Under the pieces are notes generated by a model. That model made no database searches. It was not told the DNA's origin and worked only from the letters and a program-made list of their open reading frames with translations. DNA of 64,000 nt, taken from NCBI GenBank assembly GCA_011800155.1, contig CM022371.1, forward strand, positions 620,001 to 684,000, given 5' to 3'. Shown piece by piece: positions 46,474 to 57,477 of this stretch (its first letter is position 1; every line of letters starts with the position of its first letter). The stretch comes from Flammulina velutipes. Taxonomy: Eukaryota; Basidiomycota; Agaricomycetes; Agaricales; Physalacriaceae. The position numbers and the translations under genes were made by a program.

Positions 46474-48561
46474 ATGTCGTCTATTTCACGTACCATACCG
46501 TCTACTAGCTTCTTTGAATTGAAAAACCGGCCCAAGGCGCTCGCATTCGAGCGCCGCCACTTCTCTAAAAATGCGATCAGACGACTTCGTTATATTCCCG
46601 GCAATTGGCGGACTTTGCCTGCCTGCCACGTTCCGGAAGACTACCAGGTCTTCTGGAGGCAATTTGAGAAGGCGGCCGAGGAGTTCAAACATTCGGCCGC
46701 TAGCAACAATGTCTGGTTGGAGCAAGTCCTTACAAGGGCTTGGCAAATATACGAAGAGTTGCCAGATGTAACGGTAAGATAAAGATCACGTCGGCAGATT
46801 CCGATAATTTAACGGAATCGACTTAGACAAGTGAAGATGAAAGTGGCGACGAAGGAACAGTCGAGAAGAAAGACAAAGAAGAGAATGTCAAGGTAAGTTT
46901 CCTTGAGTCGAACGGGTAAATTCCGGGAAACTCAATGGAAAACCCTAGACGTCTGAAGGTAAAGGCAAAGATGCCACCGACGAAGAGGTTGGCGACGAAG
47001 AAGACCAAGTCCAAGGAACAAGTTCCAAGGGCAAAGAAGTAAGAGTAAGATAACCCAAATACCGGTATGATTAACGGACTTGGTATAGGACTCGGGAAAT
47101 GAGAGTACCGATGGCGAAGAACAAGTCGACGAGTCCGTCGACAAGGATCAAGAAGATGAAGAGGCTCAAGATGAGCCACAAGAAGACAAGCAAGCTGAAG
47201 AGCCTGCTCAAGAAAAGGTTGAGACTCGAACTTGGTTATAGCGAATTCCGCTAATGTTAACGGAATTCCTAGGATCAGGAAGATAGCGAGGCTCGAGAGG
47301 AGCCACAACAAAGGAAAGGCTCTTCCAAGAGCAAAGAGCAAGCGGTAAGTAGCTAAGCTCTAAAGGCTATATTACAGCTAATACGATCTACGATAGAGCG
47401 AGGAAGAAGATTCCGGGGAGCACAAGGAAAAGTCCGCGCTAACCCCGGAAAGGTCTCCAAGTTCGGAGATTCCACGTCCCCCTCCACGAAAGACGAAAAC
47501 CGTGCCAAAAGGCTCCAAGTCCTAGGGTAGTGGCACCTCGACTCCCTCCCCAGGTGCCCATGCAGATGCCACCAATGGCTATGGTCAAACCTGCTAGGGC
47601 TCCTGTAGCCAAGCCCGTGCAAGGGTTATGCAAATGCCGCCCATGGTGATTGCTGGACCCAAGAGAAGAAATCGAGGGCTTGGGAACGAGAAATTGTCGA
47701 AGTTGTCAGCCATGGCAGCTCCAGCGGCAACTCCGGTAGAGGACCCGGAGGTGGCATTCATACGAGCGGTGAGCTTTCGAGCAAAGCAAGCGAGAATGGA
47801 AGATGACTCCGGACAGGAGGTCGTGGATGAAGAAGCACCTTCTCCCAAGAAGAAGGCCAAAACGATGAAGAAGACGACAACGAAAACGGTGGGTAAGGTG
47901 GCTCCCGTAGCCAAATCCAAACCCAGCGTCAAGTCGACTCCGATGGCAAAACCGGACTCGCCCGCGAAAGCCAAGGGAACGAAGAGGACTCGCGAGATCG
48001 AAGATGGCGACGCCGATGATAGCAGTGGCGATGACCAAGGCAACGACGACGACGACTTCGAGCCAAACACGACGACTTCGAGCCCAATAACGATGACTTC
48101 CAGCCCTCCGACGAACCACGGCCAATTCCGAGGAACATCGGAAAGTGAAGGACCGGCTAGGAAGAAGAGGAAGACGGCCAAGGGAGCCGTAGTCGCGAAG
48201 TCGACGAAGAGCAAGGGCAAGCGCAAGGCAAAAGCCAGTTCCCGAAGGCGAGCTTTGGAAGTACTCGCAAGTACTTTGCAAAGAGTGTCTCAAGGCAGAC
48301 AAGGAATGCAAGTACGCGACTCCTACGACAAGTCTTGCATACGCTGCCAAGTCATGAAGCTCAAATGCGAGAAGTGGACCGGAGTCGGATGTGGTCAAGC
48401 GTCGACCACAAGCCTTGTTGGAAACGATCCAAGGCTTGCGAAACGACGTCGACCAGTTGGTCGAACAAAACGGCAGACTCACGGACGCCGTCAACGATTT
48501 ACTTAGGCATTGGGGAGATCCCAATGTCCTAACGTACTATGGGTCCACGGAAATTCCGTAG
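46474..48561 (+). pseudogene. Retrotransposon sense-strand extra gene 1, intron-containing, frameshifted
   Basis: Start MSSISRTIPSTSFFELKNRP at 46474. The first exon ends at 46773, then five clear GT..AG introns of about 50 nt, all phase 0, separate Glu/Lys/Asp-rich exons (TSEDESGDEGTVEKKDKEEN, TSEGKGKDATDEEVGDEEDQ and others). Beyond 47510 the frame is broken: single-base shifts near 47515 and 47625 separate it from the basic Lys/Pro-rich part (47640-48250). Near 48255-48370 two Cys sets, LCKECLKADKECKY and SCIRCQVMKLKCEK, lie in different frames; together they would form a CX2CX6C pair like Zn2Cys6 or related agaricomycete Cys clusters. A coiled coil (VDQLVEQNGRLTDAVNDLLR) ends at 48559-48561. 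Function unknown; DNA/RNA binding is a guess. Confidence 0.6.
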
Positions 48562-49334
48562 CGGGTCCCAGTCGTCGTCGTTGAAAAGATAACTCGAGTT
48601 GAAGAGGTCGAAGCCTAGCTCCCTCAGACACTTGAGTTGTTCTTTCTTGTTTCTTCGTTGGCCTCTTTGCCGGGTTTTTGTCGGACTCTTCTCTTCGCGG
48701 ACTTGTATATGTATATATACGATACATACGAACATGGGACTTAGCGGGTCAGTGCCAAAATATTTACATACATACGAGATACAAAAATAGCGAGCACGCT
48801 TTAGATTTGACACAAAATGGTGTGAACTAAGATCAAGAAAAGCTTGAAAACCAACAAGAGATACCAAGTCATTGAGACAAGGGATTCTCCGGGTTTTCAA
48901 GTGGAAAAACAGACTCTTCTAGGATGAAAGCTTAGTAGACTAACAAAGATACCAGTATGATAGCATCTAATAAGTCAATGGGAGACGCCATAAATCATGA
49001 CGATCTCCGGACTTATCAGGAGCGCGAACATTGGTTATAACTAGAGACTACGCTAAGGCTAGTACGTCTCAAGTTACATAGAAGAACAAGCCAACGAAGG
49101 TCTTAAGCCATATATACCTGAGGCTACGAGTACGAATGCAATAGCATGAAGAATACTCAACTCCGATGAAGATACGGGAATTCCCGCGCCACCATCAATT
49201 TGAACCACAGAACGAACTTGGTAACAAGGAAAGGGTCTAAATTGAAGGTATAGCGCTACGACATAGGATAACCGACAAACGATATAGACTAAGTGTCTAA
49301 CACCAAGATGATAGACTTTTAACGGAAAATCCGA
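48562..49334. other. Spacer with PPT-like module 2
   Basis: No supported gene. At 48951-48986 ACCAGTATGATAGCATC precedes TAATAAGTCAATGGGAGAC, which closely resembles TCTATGGGAGA before the 3' LTR. Confidence 0.5.
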
Positions 49335-50502
49335 CTACTGGGTCGGAGGAGTACATTCGACGGCAGGATGACTAGTGGGACAGTGGGTACACATAGTCTG
49401 TCCTAGCGTATTGAAGTGGGTCTATCAGAAGAAAGGTGTTAGAATAATACACTAGACGTCGAACAGAAAGACTTACGAAAGATCTGACCACTGGTACTGG
49501 AGAACTGATTGGAACAAGTTCAGGCGTTGAGCTAGATCGCCGTTGAGCAACACAATGGGGCTCTGGTACGAACTCAGTGAAGCGTTCGGCGTGGGGACCA
49601 AGTCTGAGGTCACTAGCGTCAACCAACCCAGCCGGAAAATCGTGTAAAGGCGAATAACCGTTGGTAACGACCCGTTCATACATGATAGGACGAGTATCAA
49701 ACTCGGGCTGAATGTTGTTAGCGGAAAGATAACGAGGCCACCAAGCGACCAATTGAATGTCGCTGGCATCCATACGAGATAGAGGGACAGGGATAGCATC
49801 CAAGACCTCAGGATGGGCAAAGATCCCACCCAAAGAGTCAGGCGCTCCCCTATGATAGCCCAACATTACGCTGGTCTATGGAAAATCCCGAGATTTAGTA
49901 CGGAAAAGGTGTATAGGTTAAAGAACTCACGATGAAATCGGCGCTAGCGTCCAAGTACAACTCCGTAAAGTGCATATGGGGTTGGCGATATACTTTGGAA
50001 AGCCATCCTTCGAAGGAAAGACCATCGAGGGTACAGTTTCCCGTGCGTCCATGAAAGAAGTTGGACACCAATCGAAGACAGACGATATACAACGAAGCTA
50101 AGTTGTAGGCTTGCCCTGTACGAAAGTCGGGATGTTCGCAATGCCACAAACTAGAAGCGTGTTGCTATCAAGGCCGTTAGACCCGCGAAATGTAAGGAAA
50201 AATCCGAGACGTACCATTACGCCTAGGGTGAACCTCAATGTAGGAGTGTCTATCTGACGAGCAGGACCTAAGTGCAAGTCCGCAGCCGCATCGGTATACC
50301 GTGCGGTAAGATCCAAGCTATTGAGTGGCGTGACCACGATAGGAAAGCCTTGAGCAGTGCGATATAACGATATAGCAACGGCGAGACCAGTCTCTGCCTG
50401 CAAGAAGTCCAAGGCCTCCTCGGAAAATCGCTTGTCCAAACCCGGAATCATGGCGATTTTGAAGTTGGCCCATAGAGGAATCAAAGCGATAGGAGAAGGC
50501 AT
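49335..50502 (-). CDS. Retrotransposon antisense extra gene 2
   Basis: Antisense to the element. Start MPSPIALIPLWANFKIAMIP at 50502, with ALDFLQAETGLAVAISLYRT in exon 1. After introns: SNFFHGRTGNCTLDGLSFEG and MHFTELYLDASADFIVSS; then SVMLGYHRGAPDSLGGIFAH and QLVAWWPRYLSANNIQPEFD. The last intron (about 49430-49485) joins VVRSF to THFNTLGQTMCTHCPTSHPA and an end at TAG 49335-49337. The C-terminus has CTHCPTSHPAVEC, CX2CX3HX4C, one residue short of a Gag-type CCHC knuckle. All exons look open, unlike gene 1. I recognise no family. Confidence 0.6.
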
Positions 50503-50944
50503 CTGAGACAGACGAAGACCGAGACATTACAAAAGTTCAGTCTTATAAACGATGTACAAATCTAATAGGAGGTGTATGATCGACTGGCTAATGGGTCGGG
50601 TATTCGTCAAGGCGAAGAAAATAACGAACGTATAGGCTATAGAAGATTGCCAATACGGAAAACGAAAATTGTAAACCCCTAAGAACAAGAAAGGAGACCG
50701 GCGAAGACTTCATGCGAAATTCCGCTAGGAATCACGGAAGTGGCGCACAAGTGTTTTCGGGGTCTAGCTTGAAGTTCAAATCACACGAAGTTTAGGGGAC
50801 AGTTATATTTGAAGTCAATAAGCGATGGCTACAGTATCAGAAAGATAAAGATAAAGATAAAGAGCCCCGGAAACACAATAGGTAAACAGTAGTATCACCC
50901 GGAAAGAAGGGATGGGCAACTACCTAGTTGTAACAGGGAAATAT

Positions 50945-52574
50945 CTATTCGAGCATAGACTTGACAGTAGCGATATACAAGTCCTTGGTACGGTTGAACG
51001 TCTGGACGTCGCCGTGAATACGATTCAAGAGTCTAATCAACTCATTGCGATGCGCCACCTCAGTCGAAACAAGACCAGGTCCGAGTTCAGTCAACTCGTC
51101 GGCGGCGAGGAGTCGGTTGACTTGTTTGATAACTCGAGCAACAGAGCTTCCGTAACTCTGAGCGGTAGCGCCCGCTAAGAAACACGGAAAAATGCGATAA
51201 GTACGAGATTAAGATAAGAAGAACTAAACGCACCTCCAATGAATTGTTCAACAAAGGTGTTGTCAATACGAACGGAGTCAACCTTAAGGCTCTTAAGAGG
51301 ACGAGGAGATCCATCTTCCGTAGCTTTGCGTTTAGTGAGCAAAGGAGCAGGTTCCACGAAAGTGACCGTACTTCCTATAACCTCCATGGCCTTCTGGTAT
51401 GCGCGAGAAGTTATCAGCATACCTGGGATCATCGAGTAGGGAAGATAAGTTACCACACGGGGGCCTTCGACTTCAGCAGGCTATGAATAAAGGAGAAATA
51501 CCTTTAGTTCAAGCCTTAGAATAAAAAGACAAGTACGAACCGGAGAAGGGGGGAAGTCCTTGCGGCGCACTCCATCTCCATCAATAATGGTCAAGTCCTG
51601 CAGGGGTTGAGTCAATCTTGAGACGCCTAGAAGTAAGCAACTAAGCTCACATCTTCATCGTCAGAAAGATCAGATTCAGACCCACCATCGTCCATTTCTG
51701 AAGAAACCAGACAGTCCGTTTAGTAAAGCGGAGAGTGCCGGTCACGAAAGAACATACCGATATCCTCAGTAAGAGTGGCGTTGGTAGTATCTCCAACGGC
51801 CTCGAGGGCATCGTCGATAATGGCGGCAGACTTAACAGTCTTACCAGCCTAAGAAAGTGATACAAGTTAGAAAGACCGAAGAATAAGCGGAAAAGTCCAT
51901 ACCTTTTTCGCGGCAGCCCGCATGGCTTTAGCAGTAAGCTTGGGTGCAGGTGTAGGCTCAGGAACTGGAGCTGGCGCCTTGACCTTAGGAACTACACGCG
52001 AAGCAGCATGAAGGGGGTGGCTCTCGGGATAAGGTGGTGCGATATAAGCCTTGCCTCGACCCACAGTATTAAGAACTGGAGTGAACATATCCGCAAGGTT
52101 GATACGGTGATGAGTTGGGCTAACGCCTAACTCCAAGAGATAAACCCCAAGGACGTTGCGCAGATTCCAGAAGAAGGAGAAAATCTCGAAGGAAGCCTCC
52201 GCGGCGGTGGTTCCCTTCAGAGATTGATTGATGAGCTAGAAGATAAATAAAGATCTTAGCATGAGACATAGAAAGAAAGCGGAAAGACATACCAGCAACT
52301 TGCTAAAGAACTTGTCCACAACGACAATCGGAATATCCCGTGGCGTCGGATTGGCAGACACCGTACGCAACAAGGCCATCACTGGGGCAGTGAGCTGTTC
52401 GATGGCGTCGACAATAAGGGAGTTGGTCGAATCCGGGAGCGAGTAATTAACCAAGAAGTCGTTGATCAATGGGGCAGTAGCAAGGCGATACTGGACGAGC
52501 TCCAGCGTAGCAATGGGGGCTTCCGCAGAGATTGAAGAACCAATGGAGTGCCATTGAGGGATCTTGGGAGGCAT
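50945..52574 (-). CDS. Retrotransposon antisense extra gene 3
   Basis: Start MPPKIPQWHSIGSSISAEAP at 52574; helical N-terminal part (LVQYRLATAPLINDFLVNYS, IEQLTAPVMALLRTVSAN), then FFWNLRNVLGVYLLELGVSP and a Pro/Ala/Lys-rich linker. An acidic stretch follows (DGGSESDLSDDEDDLTIIDG). The C-terminal part has VTYLPYSMIPGMLITSRAYQ, LKSLKVDSVRIDNTFVEQFI and a final helix ELIRLLNRIHGDVQTFNRTK, ending SMLE with TAG at 50945-50947. Six or more introns of about 50 nt. It lies directly upstream of gene 2 in the same antisense orientation. No family recognised. Confidence 0.6.
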
Positions 52575-52758
52575 AGTAATGAAGGATAAAACGGAGAGCG
52601 CCACAGTTTTCAGCCTGCTTTTATAGTAAAGAAATATTGGCAATGGAACGTGCAAAGCCGGGAGAATTCCGTTGAAATAAGCGGAATTGTCCTCCTACCT
52701 ATTGGCCTTTCCAAGAGCCGAGTCCAGGAAGAATATTGAGGGATCCAACGATAGGGGA

Positions 52759-52799
52759 ACCAGGATGGTGCGGACACCATCAAATAAGTCTATGGGAGA
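52759..52799 (+). promoter_or_regulatory. Polypurine-tract-like site before the 3' LTR (module 3)
   Basis: Hairpin GATGGTGCGGACACCATC then AAATAAGTCTATGGGAGA directly abutting the LTR TG. The purine run (ATGGGAGA) is short but correctly placed for priming plus-strand synthesis. Confidence 0.6.
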
Positions 52800-54539
52800 T
52801 GATGCGCATTGTATTAATGCAAGTACGAAAGACCCCAAAATTTGCGATTCTAAGAAGCATTCTTAGTGATAGAACGAACCTATGAGTACAAGAACCTCTA
52901 GTTACAGACCGAAACGCGTATACGATACAGTGTAAGGAGTTTCCGTGGTACGACCGGAAAACTCCTAAGATTCGTCGGAAAAAGCGCCACACGCTGAAGG
53001 GCGTGTAGGTATAGCCAAACCACACATGACGATCTTGAATATCATCATCAAAAGTACCCCGATGGAGACATCGTGATCAAATACACTTGAACGCGCGAAA
53101 CTCCGAAATACTTAACGGAATTCGGCGAGTTACCCTTACACAAGGAAACTCTACATAAAGAGACGCAACACCAGCAAGCAGTTAAACGCTAGCTGGACTA
53201 GCAAACCAAATGTTCATACTACTCAGACGTCGGGATATTACATAGGAGACTCAGGAGTCAGGGTAACCTTTTAGGCTTTCAAAAGATACTGCTCGATCAC
53301 CGATCGACTTACTCCGGTGGACTGTTCCTGATCGATTCTCGGGATCCACAAGTAAATCGTTACAAGGACCTACAATACGAGTACTATCGACAACTCGTAA
53401 AGATACAACGATAGCTTTTCCGGAGTACTACCGGAAAAGTCCGAACACGATACTAAGAACATACTTGCGCGTCCCGTATACCAAACCTAGTCGGTACTAC
53501 TCGGACTCGTAGTATGAAATAAGAATACGAACAAAGGCTAAGAGTTCCTGCTAGACAGGACTCGGCCGCTAATAATAGTGGAAACGATGAAATAGTGGAG
53601 CTTCCAAGCACAAGGAACAACCTGGCGCCAACTGCAAACCCAGTTACGGCGCCACCATTGGTTGGGTTCAAAGCAAATAGAAGCCAGAACGAATAGGCAG
53701 CAATGCCAAGGGCACCATTAGAGGGATATTCCGTACATCCTATCGGAATATTCCCCCGAACCAGCGGACTCGGTATTATATCCTTATTCAGACGTATATA
53801 GAAAACACTATAAAGCTAGCTCGTTTGTACTATTTACAGTAGCTTACGCCCCCGTATCCGCAGCCCACAAGCCGTATATACTGGAGGAATAGACTCTAAG
53901 ATTTAGTTAGAAAAAGAACCACTGTTTAGATAGGTGGAAATAAGAAACAGAACCAAAGATCTAAGAACTCATTGGAGCTACTTCCCATATTAAAGAAGTT
54001 GAAGCCAAGTCCTTTGCGATTCAAACGATCCGAGTTTCCGCGGGAAATTCCATCTAAAGAACCTACCAACTCTGGTTGGAGTCCCAAGTCCCATACAAGT
54101 GTGGTTCAGACTGTGCTAGGCTATCTATTCAGGCCCCAACTAGTTGTTGGAGAGTCCTGATTATACAGATAGATACCAGAGCTCCCGCTCCCTAGTGTGG
54201 TTGAAGGTTGTTGGCCTGGGAAGAGCCTCATTAGGTCTCTTTACACACATCCCAATCGGCCTGTGACTTAGTGGCAAACTAGAACTCAATTTAAGATCAG
54301 ATCCCTGTTACCCCGTCGAACTAGTATAAGCATTTTGAGCAGAAGATAGAGAGAAACAGTCCCATAAAACAAAGATACAAAGAACAAGAACCCGTCCCAT
54401 ACCACCTATTACAAAACGAACGATTGCTACCATAACGTGAAATCCCGCTATAAACATCGGACTTTCCCGCATCGCACCATTGACTTGTTAGTGTGTGTTT
54501 TGTGTGTGTTTTTGTGGCGTTCTTCTACACTGCACATCA
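52800..54539 (+). repeat. 3' LTR, 1740 bp
   Basis: Matches the 5' LTR end to end with TG..CA termini and is followed by the ACGC target-site copy (54540-54543). Confidence 0.95.
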
Positions 54540-54561
54540 ACGCGCTAATTGTCTCCCTCAG

Positions 54562-57477
54562 GCTTTGGATCATCTGGGACAACAAGATCTACGACCTGAC
54601 CGACTACTTCAATACGCAAAACACCTTCTCCAACAACCCGAATTACCAGTTCATTTCAGCGGATGTCGAGGACGTGTTCAAGCAACGAAGCGGTCAAGAC
54701 GTCTCGAAGGACATGAACGAGATTTTTGCTGCGATGAATTCGACGTATCGCGGGGCTCATCTCAACTGTCTGGATACGGTCTTCTACTTCGGCGACACAG
54801 ATTTCCGAACCACTGCGAAGTGCCAGGTCCACAACTACATGTTGCTCGTCTTTTCAGGAATCATGATGGCCTCCATGGGTCTCAAGTGTACGTTCCTTCC
54901 TCGTTCCAGCGTTGCGTTGACTGATATACTCTCTTAGTCCTCGCCGCCCTCCAGCTAGGTAGCAAACGGTAACCCGGGACTGCAGGACAAGTTCGTCATC
55001 TGCCAAGTTCCCTGCTATACCGAAGGCGAGGATTCGTTGAGGCGGACAATCGATTCCTTAGCGGCATTGAACTACGACAATAACAGGAAACTGCTCTTCA
55101 TTATCTGCGACGGCAACATTATTGGTAGCGGCAACAATAGGACAACCCCGCGAATCGTCCTCAACATCCTAGGCGTCGATCCGAAACTCGACCCCGAACT
55201 TCTCCTCTTCAAATCCGTTAGTGAGGCGTCGAAAGCGCTCAACTATGGCAAGGTATACTCCGGACTTTACGAGTTCGAGGGTCATGTTGTCCCGTAAATA
55301 AACTCTTATTGTCATCGATTTCTAGTGCTAATGTCGATCTGCAGGTATATGGTCATTGTCAAAGTCGGCAAACCGACTGAACGCTCTCGACCCGGAAATC
55401 GTGGTAAACGTGACAGTCAGATCCTCCTGATGCACTACTTCAACAGAGTTCACTTCGACACCACAATGTCGCCTCTGGAGCTAGAGATATATCACCAAAT
55501 GCGCAACGTAATCGGAATCGATCCCGCTTTCTACGAGTATATCTTTACTGTGGACACTGATACTGTTCGTATTTTCTTGACTTCTGTGTCGTAGTTTTAC
55601 TGATAAACCCTTTAGATGGTGACACCCAATGGCCTCAATCGACTGGTTGCGTCGTCGTCCGACGATTCCACCATTATTGGTATCTGCGGCGAGACGAAAG
55701 TCGCGAACGAGCAAGAGTCCTGGTGGACGATGATTCAAGTATACGAATACTACATCTCGCATCATCTGTCGAAGGCTTTCGAGAGTCTGTTTGGGTCGGT
55801 GACCTGTTTACCTGGATGTTCCCCACTCTATCGCATTCGGACGGCGGACAAGGGACGACCCATCATCATCTCCAATCGCATCATTGACGAGTACGCTGAG
55901 CCCAACGTCGACACTCTGCACAAAAAGAATCTCTTCTCTCTCGGAGAAGATCGATTCTTGACCACGTTGTTGATGAAGCACTTCCCTACTTTTAAGACGA
56001 AGTTCTGCGGAGATGTGGTCGCGCATACCATTTCTCCAGATTCCTGGCGCATCCTGTTCTCGCAGTGTCATCGTTGGATCAACTCGACTGTTCACAATCT
56101 CCTGTCCATGATCGTACGTTAACGCCTGTTTATCTCGCTATGATGTTAACATGTTTCTCTCCAGATCTTACCAGCCACTGTTGTCTACGTATGTTCTTGC
56201 CCCAACTCGATTTCGGCCAACTAATTGTCTTCTTTTCAGCTTGTCTATCTCATCGTTGTGGTCTCGATCGGCACGTCTGTGTTCCCAATGATCACAATTA
56301 TTATGTTGGCTGTCGTCTATGGTCTACAGGTTCGTCGCTCGTTAACTACCAACTCCAAATACTCATCTTTGGACAGGCTATCATCTTCCTCATCAAACGA
56401 GAATTCATGCTCATCGGATGGATGGTTGTGTACATTCTCTCGTAAGTTTTTTCCTCTGCGTACTTCTCTGCTTCATACTGACCTTTCCGAAGTTACCCCG
56501 TCTACTCGTTCTTCCTTCCCATCTACTCGTTCTGGTGTATGGACGAGTTCAGCTGGGGTAACACGCATCTGGTCGTCGGCGAGGGCAAAGAAAAGAAAGT
56601 CATCATCAACGAGGACGAAAAGTTCGACGAATCGATGATTCCCCTCAAGAAGTTCAGCGGTATGTTTCACAATGCTATTTGACTGTCCTTTACTGATTCT
56701 TTGTCTGCAGAGTACGAAGCAGAGGCTTGGGAGACCGGTTCGTGCCATTCGGATGAGACCAGTTATACGAAGCCTCGCAGTCGTTCGCACGCAGGCGGCT
56801 CTCGCCCTGATTCGCCTCAGACGTACCACCAGGCATCCCACGCTGGGGACTACTACCGCGATACGAATGCGATGTCGAACTCACGCCTCGGAAGTCAGCC
56901 GTCTCTAACCAACTTATCGCAACGAGATGGACAATCGCAGTATGGAGCGCCTCAACTCCCGAACATGTTCAGAGGATCAAACGCTGGCTCGGATTATGGA
57001 CATGGACCAATGCAGCCTCCCATGGGCGTTCCGTATCAACACTTCGGGAGCATGATGGGTGTGCCTGCGATGGGGTACCAGAATACTGGCAGCATGTACG
57101 GCATGATGCCTCCCCAACCACTAGGCGCACCTCGGAACACGATGATGACCATGAACCCGATGTTCACTGGCAGAAGTTTTAGGAATGGCTCGCAATCTGG
57201 CCATTCTCTCTTTGCGCCGCCGATGATGCCTGCTGCGATGGGTGGAGATCAGCGTCTGTTGTTGACGTTCTCGATGGCGACTACCGTCAATCCATTCGCC
57301 GGTCCGAGCACGAGCATGAATCCTTCAGACGAGGAGCTGACCACTGAGTCCCTCGCCAACACGACTTTGCATCTTGGAAAGCTCGTCCCGCAGCTCAGAT
57401 GCTTCCTTGCTAGGTTCCTGTGCAGGATGGCTGTGCGCAGACACCGTGTCATTGTCCTTTCGACGCTGTATCTCTAA
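54562..57477 (+). pseudogene. CHS: Class V chitin synthase pseudogene, 3' part (catalytic domain)
   Basis: Continues from 37118 with LWIIWDNKIYDLTDYF, then [40 protein letters not shown] and [20 protein letters not shown]. Catalytic motifs are altered: VDTDT for VDADT, GEDRFL for EDRYL, and SQCHRW where chitin synthases have QRRRW (about 56060-56080). After VHNLLSMI the usual membrane stretch is missing up to ILPATVVY. SWGNT is kept. The Ser/Met/Gln-rich tail (YEAEAWETGSCHSDETSYTK onward) ends at 57477 without a DEK_C domain. With the lesions in the 5' part, this locus cannot make an active enzyme. Confidence 0.85.

Larger units (their letters stand above)
37149..54539 (+). mobile_element. 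17.4 kb Ty3-type LTR retrotransposon with extra genes
   Basis: Complete element: LTR (37149-38885), primer-binding-like site, gag, protease, pol in order RT-RNaseH-IN (so Ty3/gypsy type), about 6.5 kb of additional genes, PPT-like tract, LTR (52800-54539). LTRs begin TG and end CA; the 4 bp ACGC flanks both ends (37145-37148 and 54540-54543). It is unusually long for a fungal Ty3 element. Confidence 0.93.
37119..54561 (+). other. Chitin synthase intron carrying the retrotransposon
   Basis: Donor GTAAGC at 37119 follows CAG GAA AA; acceptor CTCCCTCAG ends at 54561 before GCTTTGG. Joining them gives EEQEKLWIIWDNKIYDLTDY in frame. Removing the element and one ACGC copy leaves 30 + 18 = 48 nt, the normal intron size here, with CTAAT as a possible branch point. 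Confidence 0.88.

Noticed and set aside
47600..48520. Long minus-strand frames opposite gene 1 of the retrotransposon
   Set aside because: They mirror the Lys/Asp-rich codons of the sense strand and consist of Ser/Leu/Val/Phe runs without splice logic.
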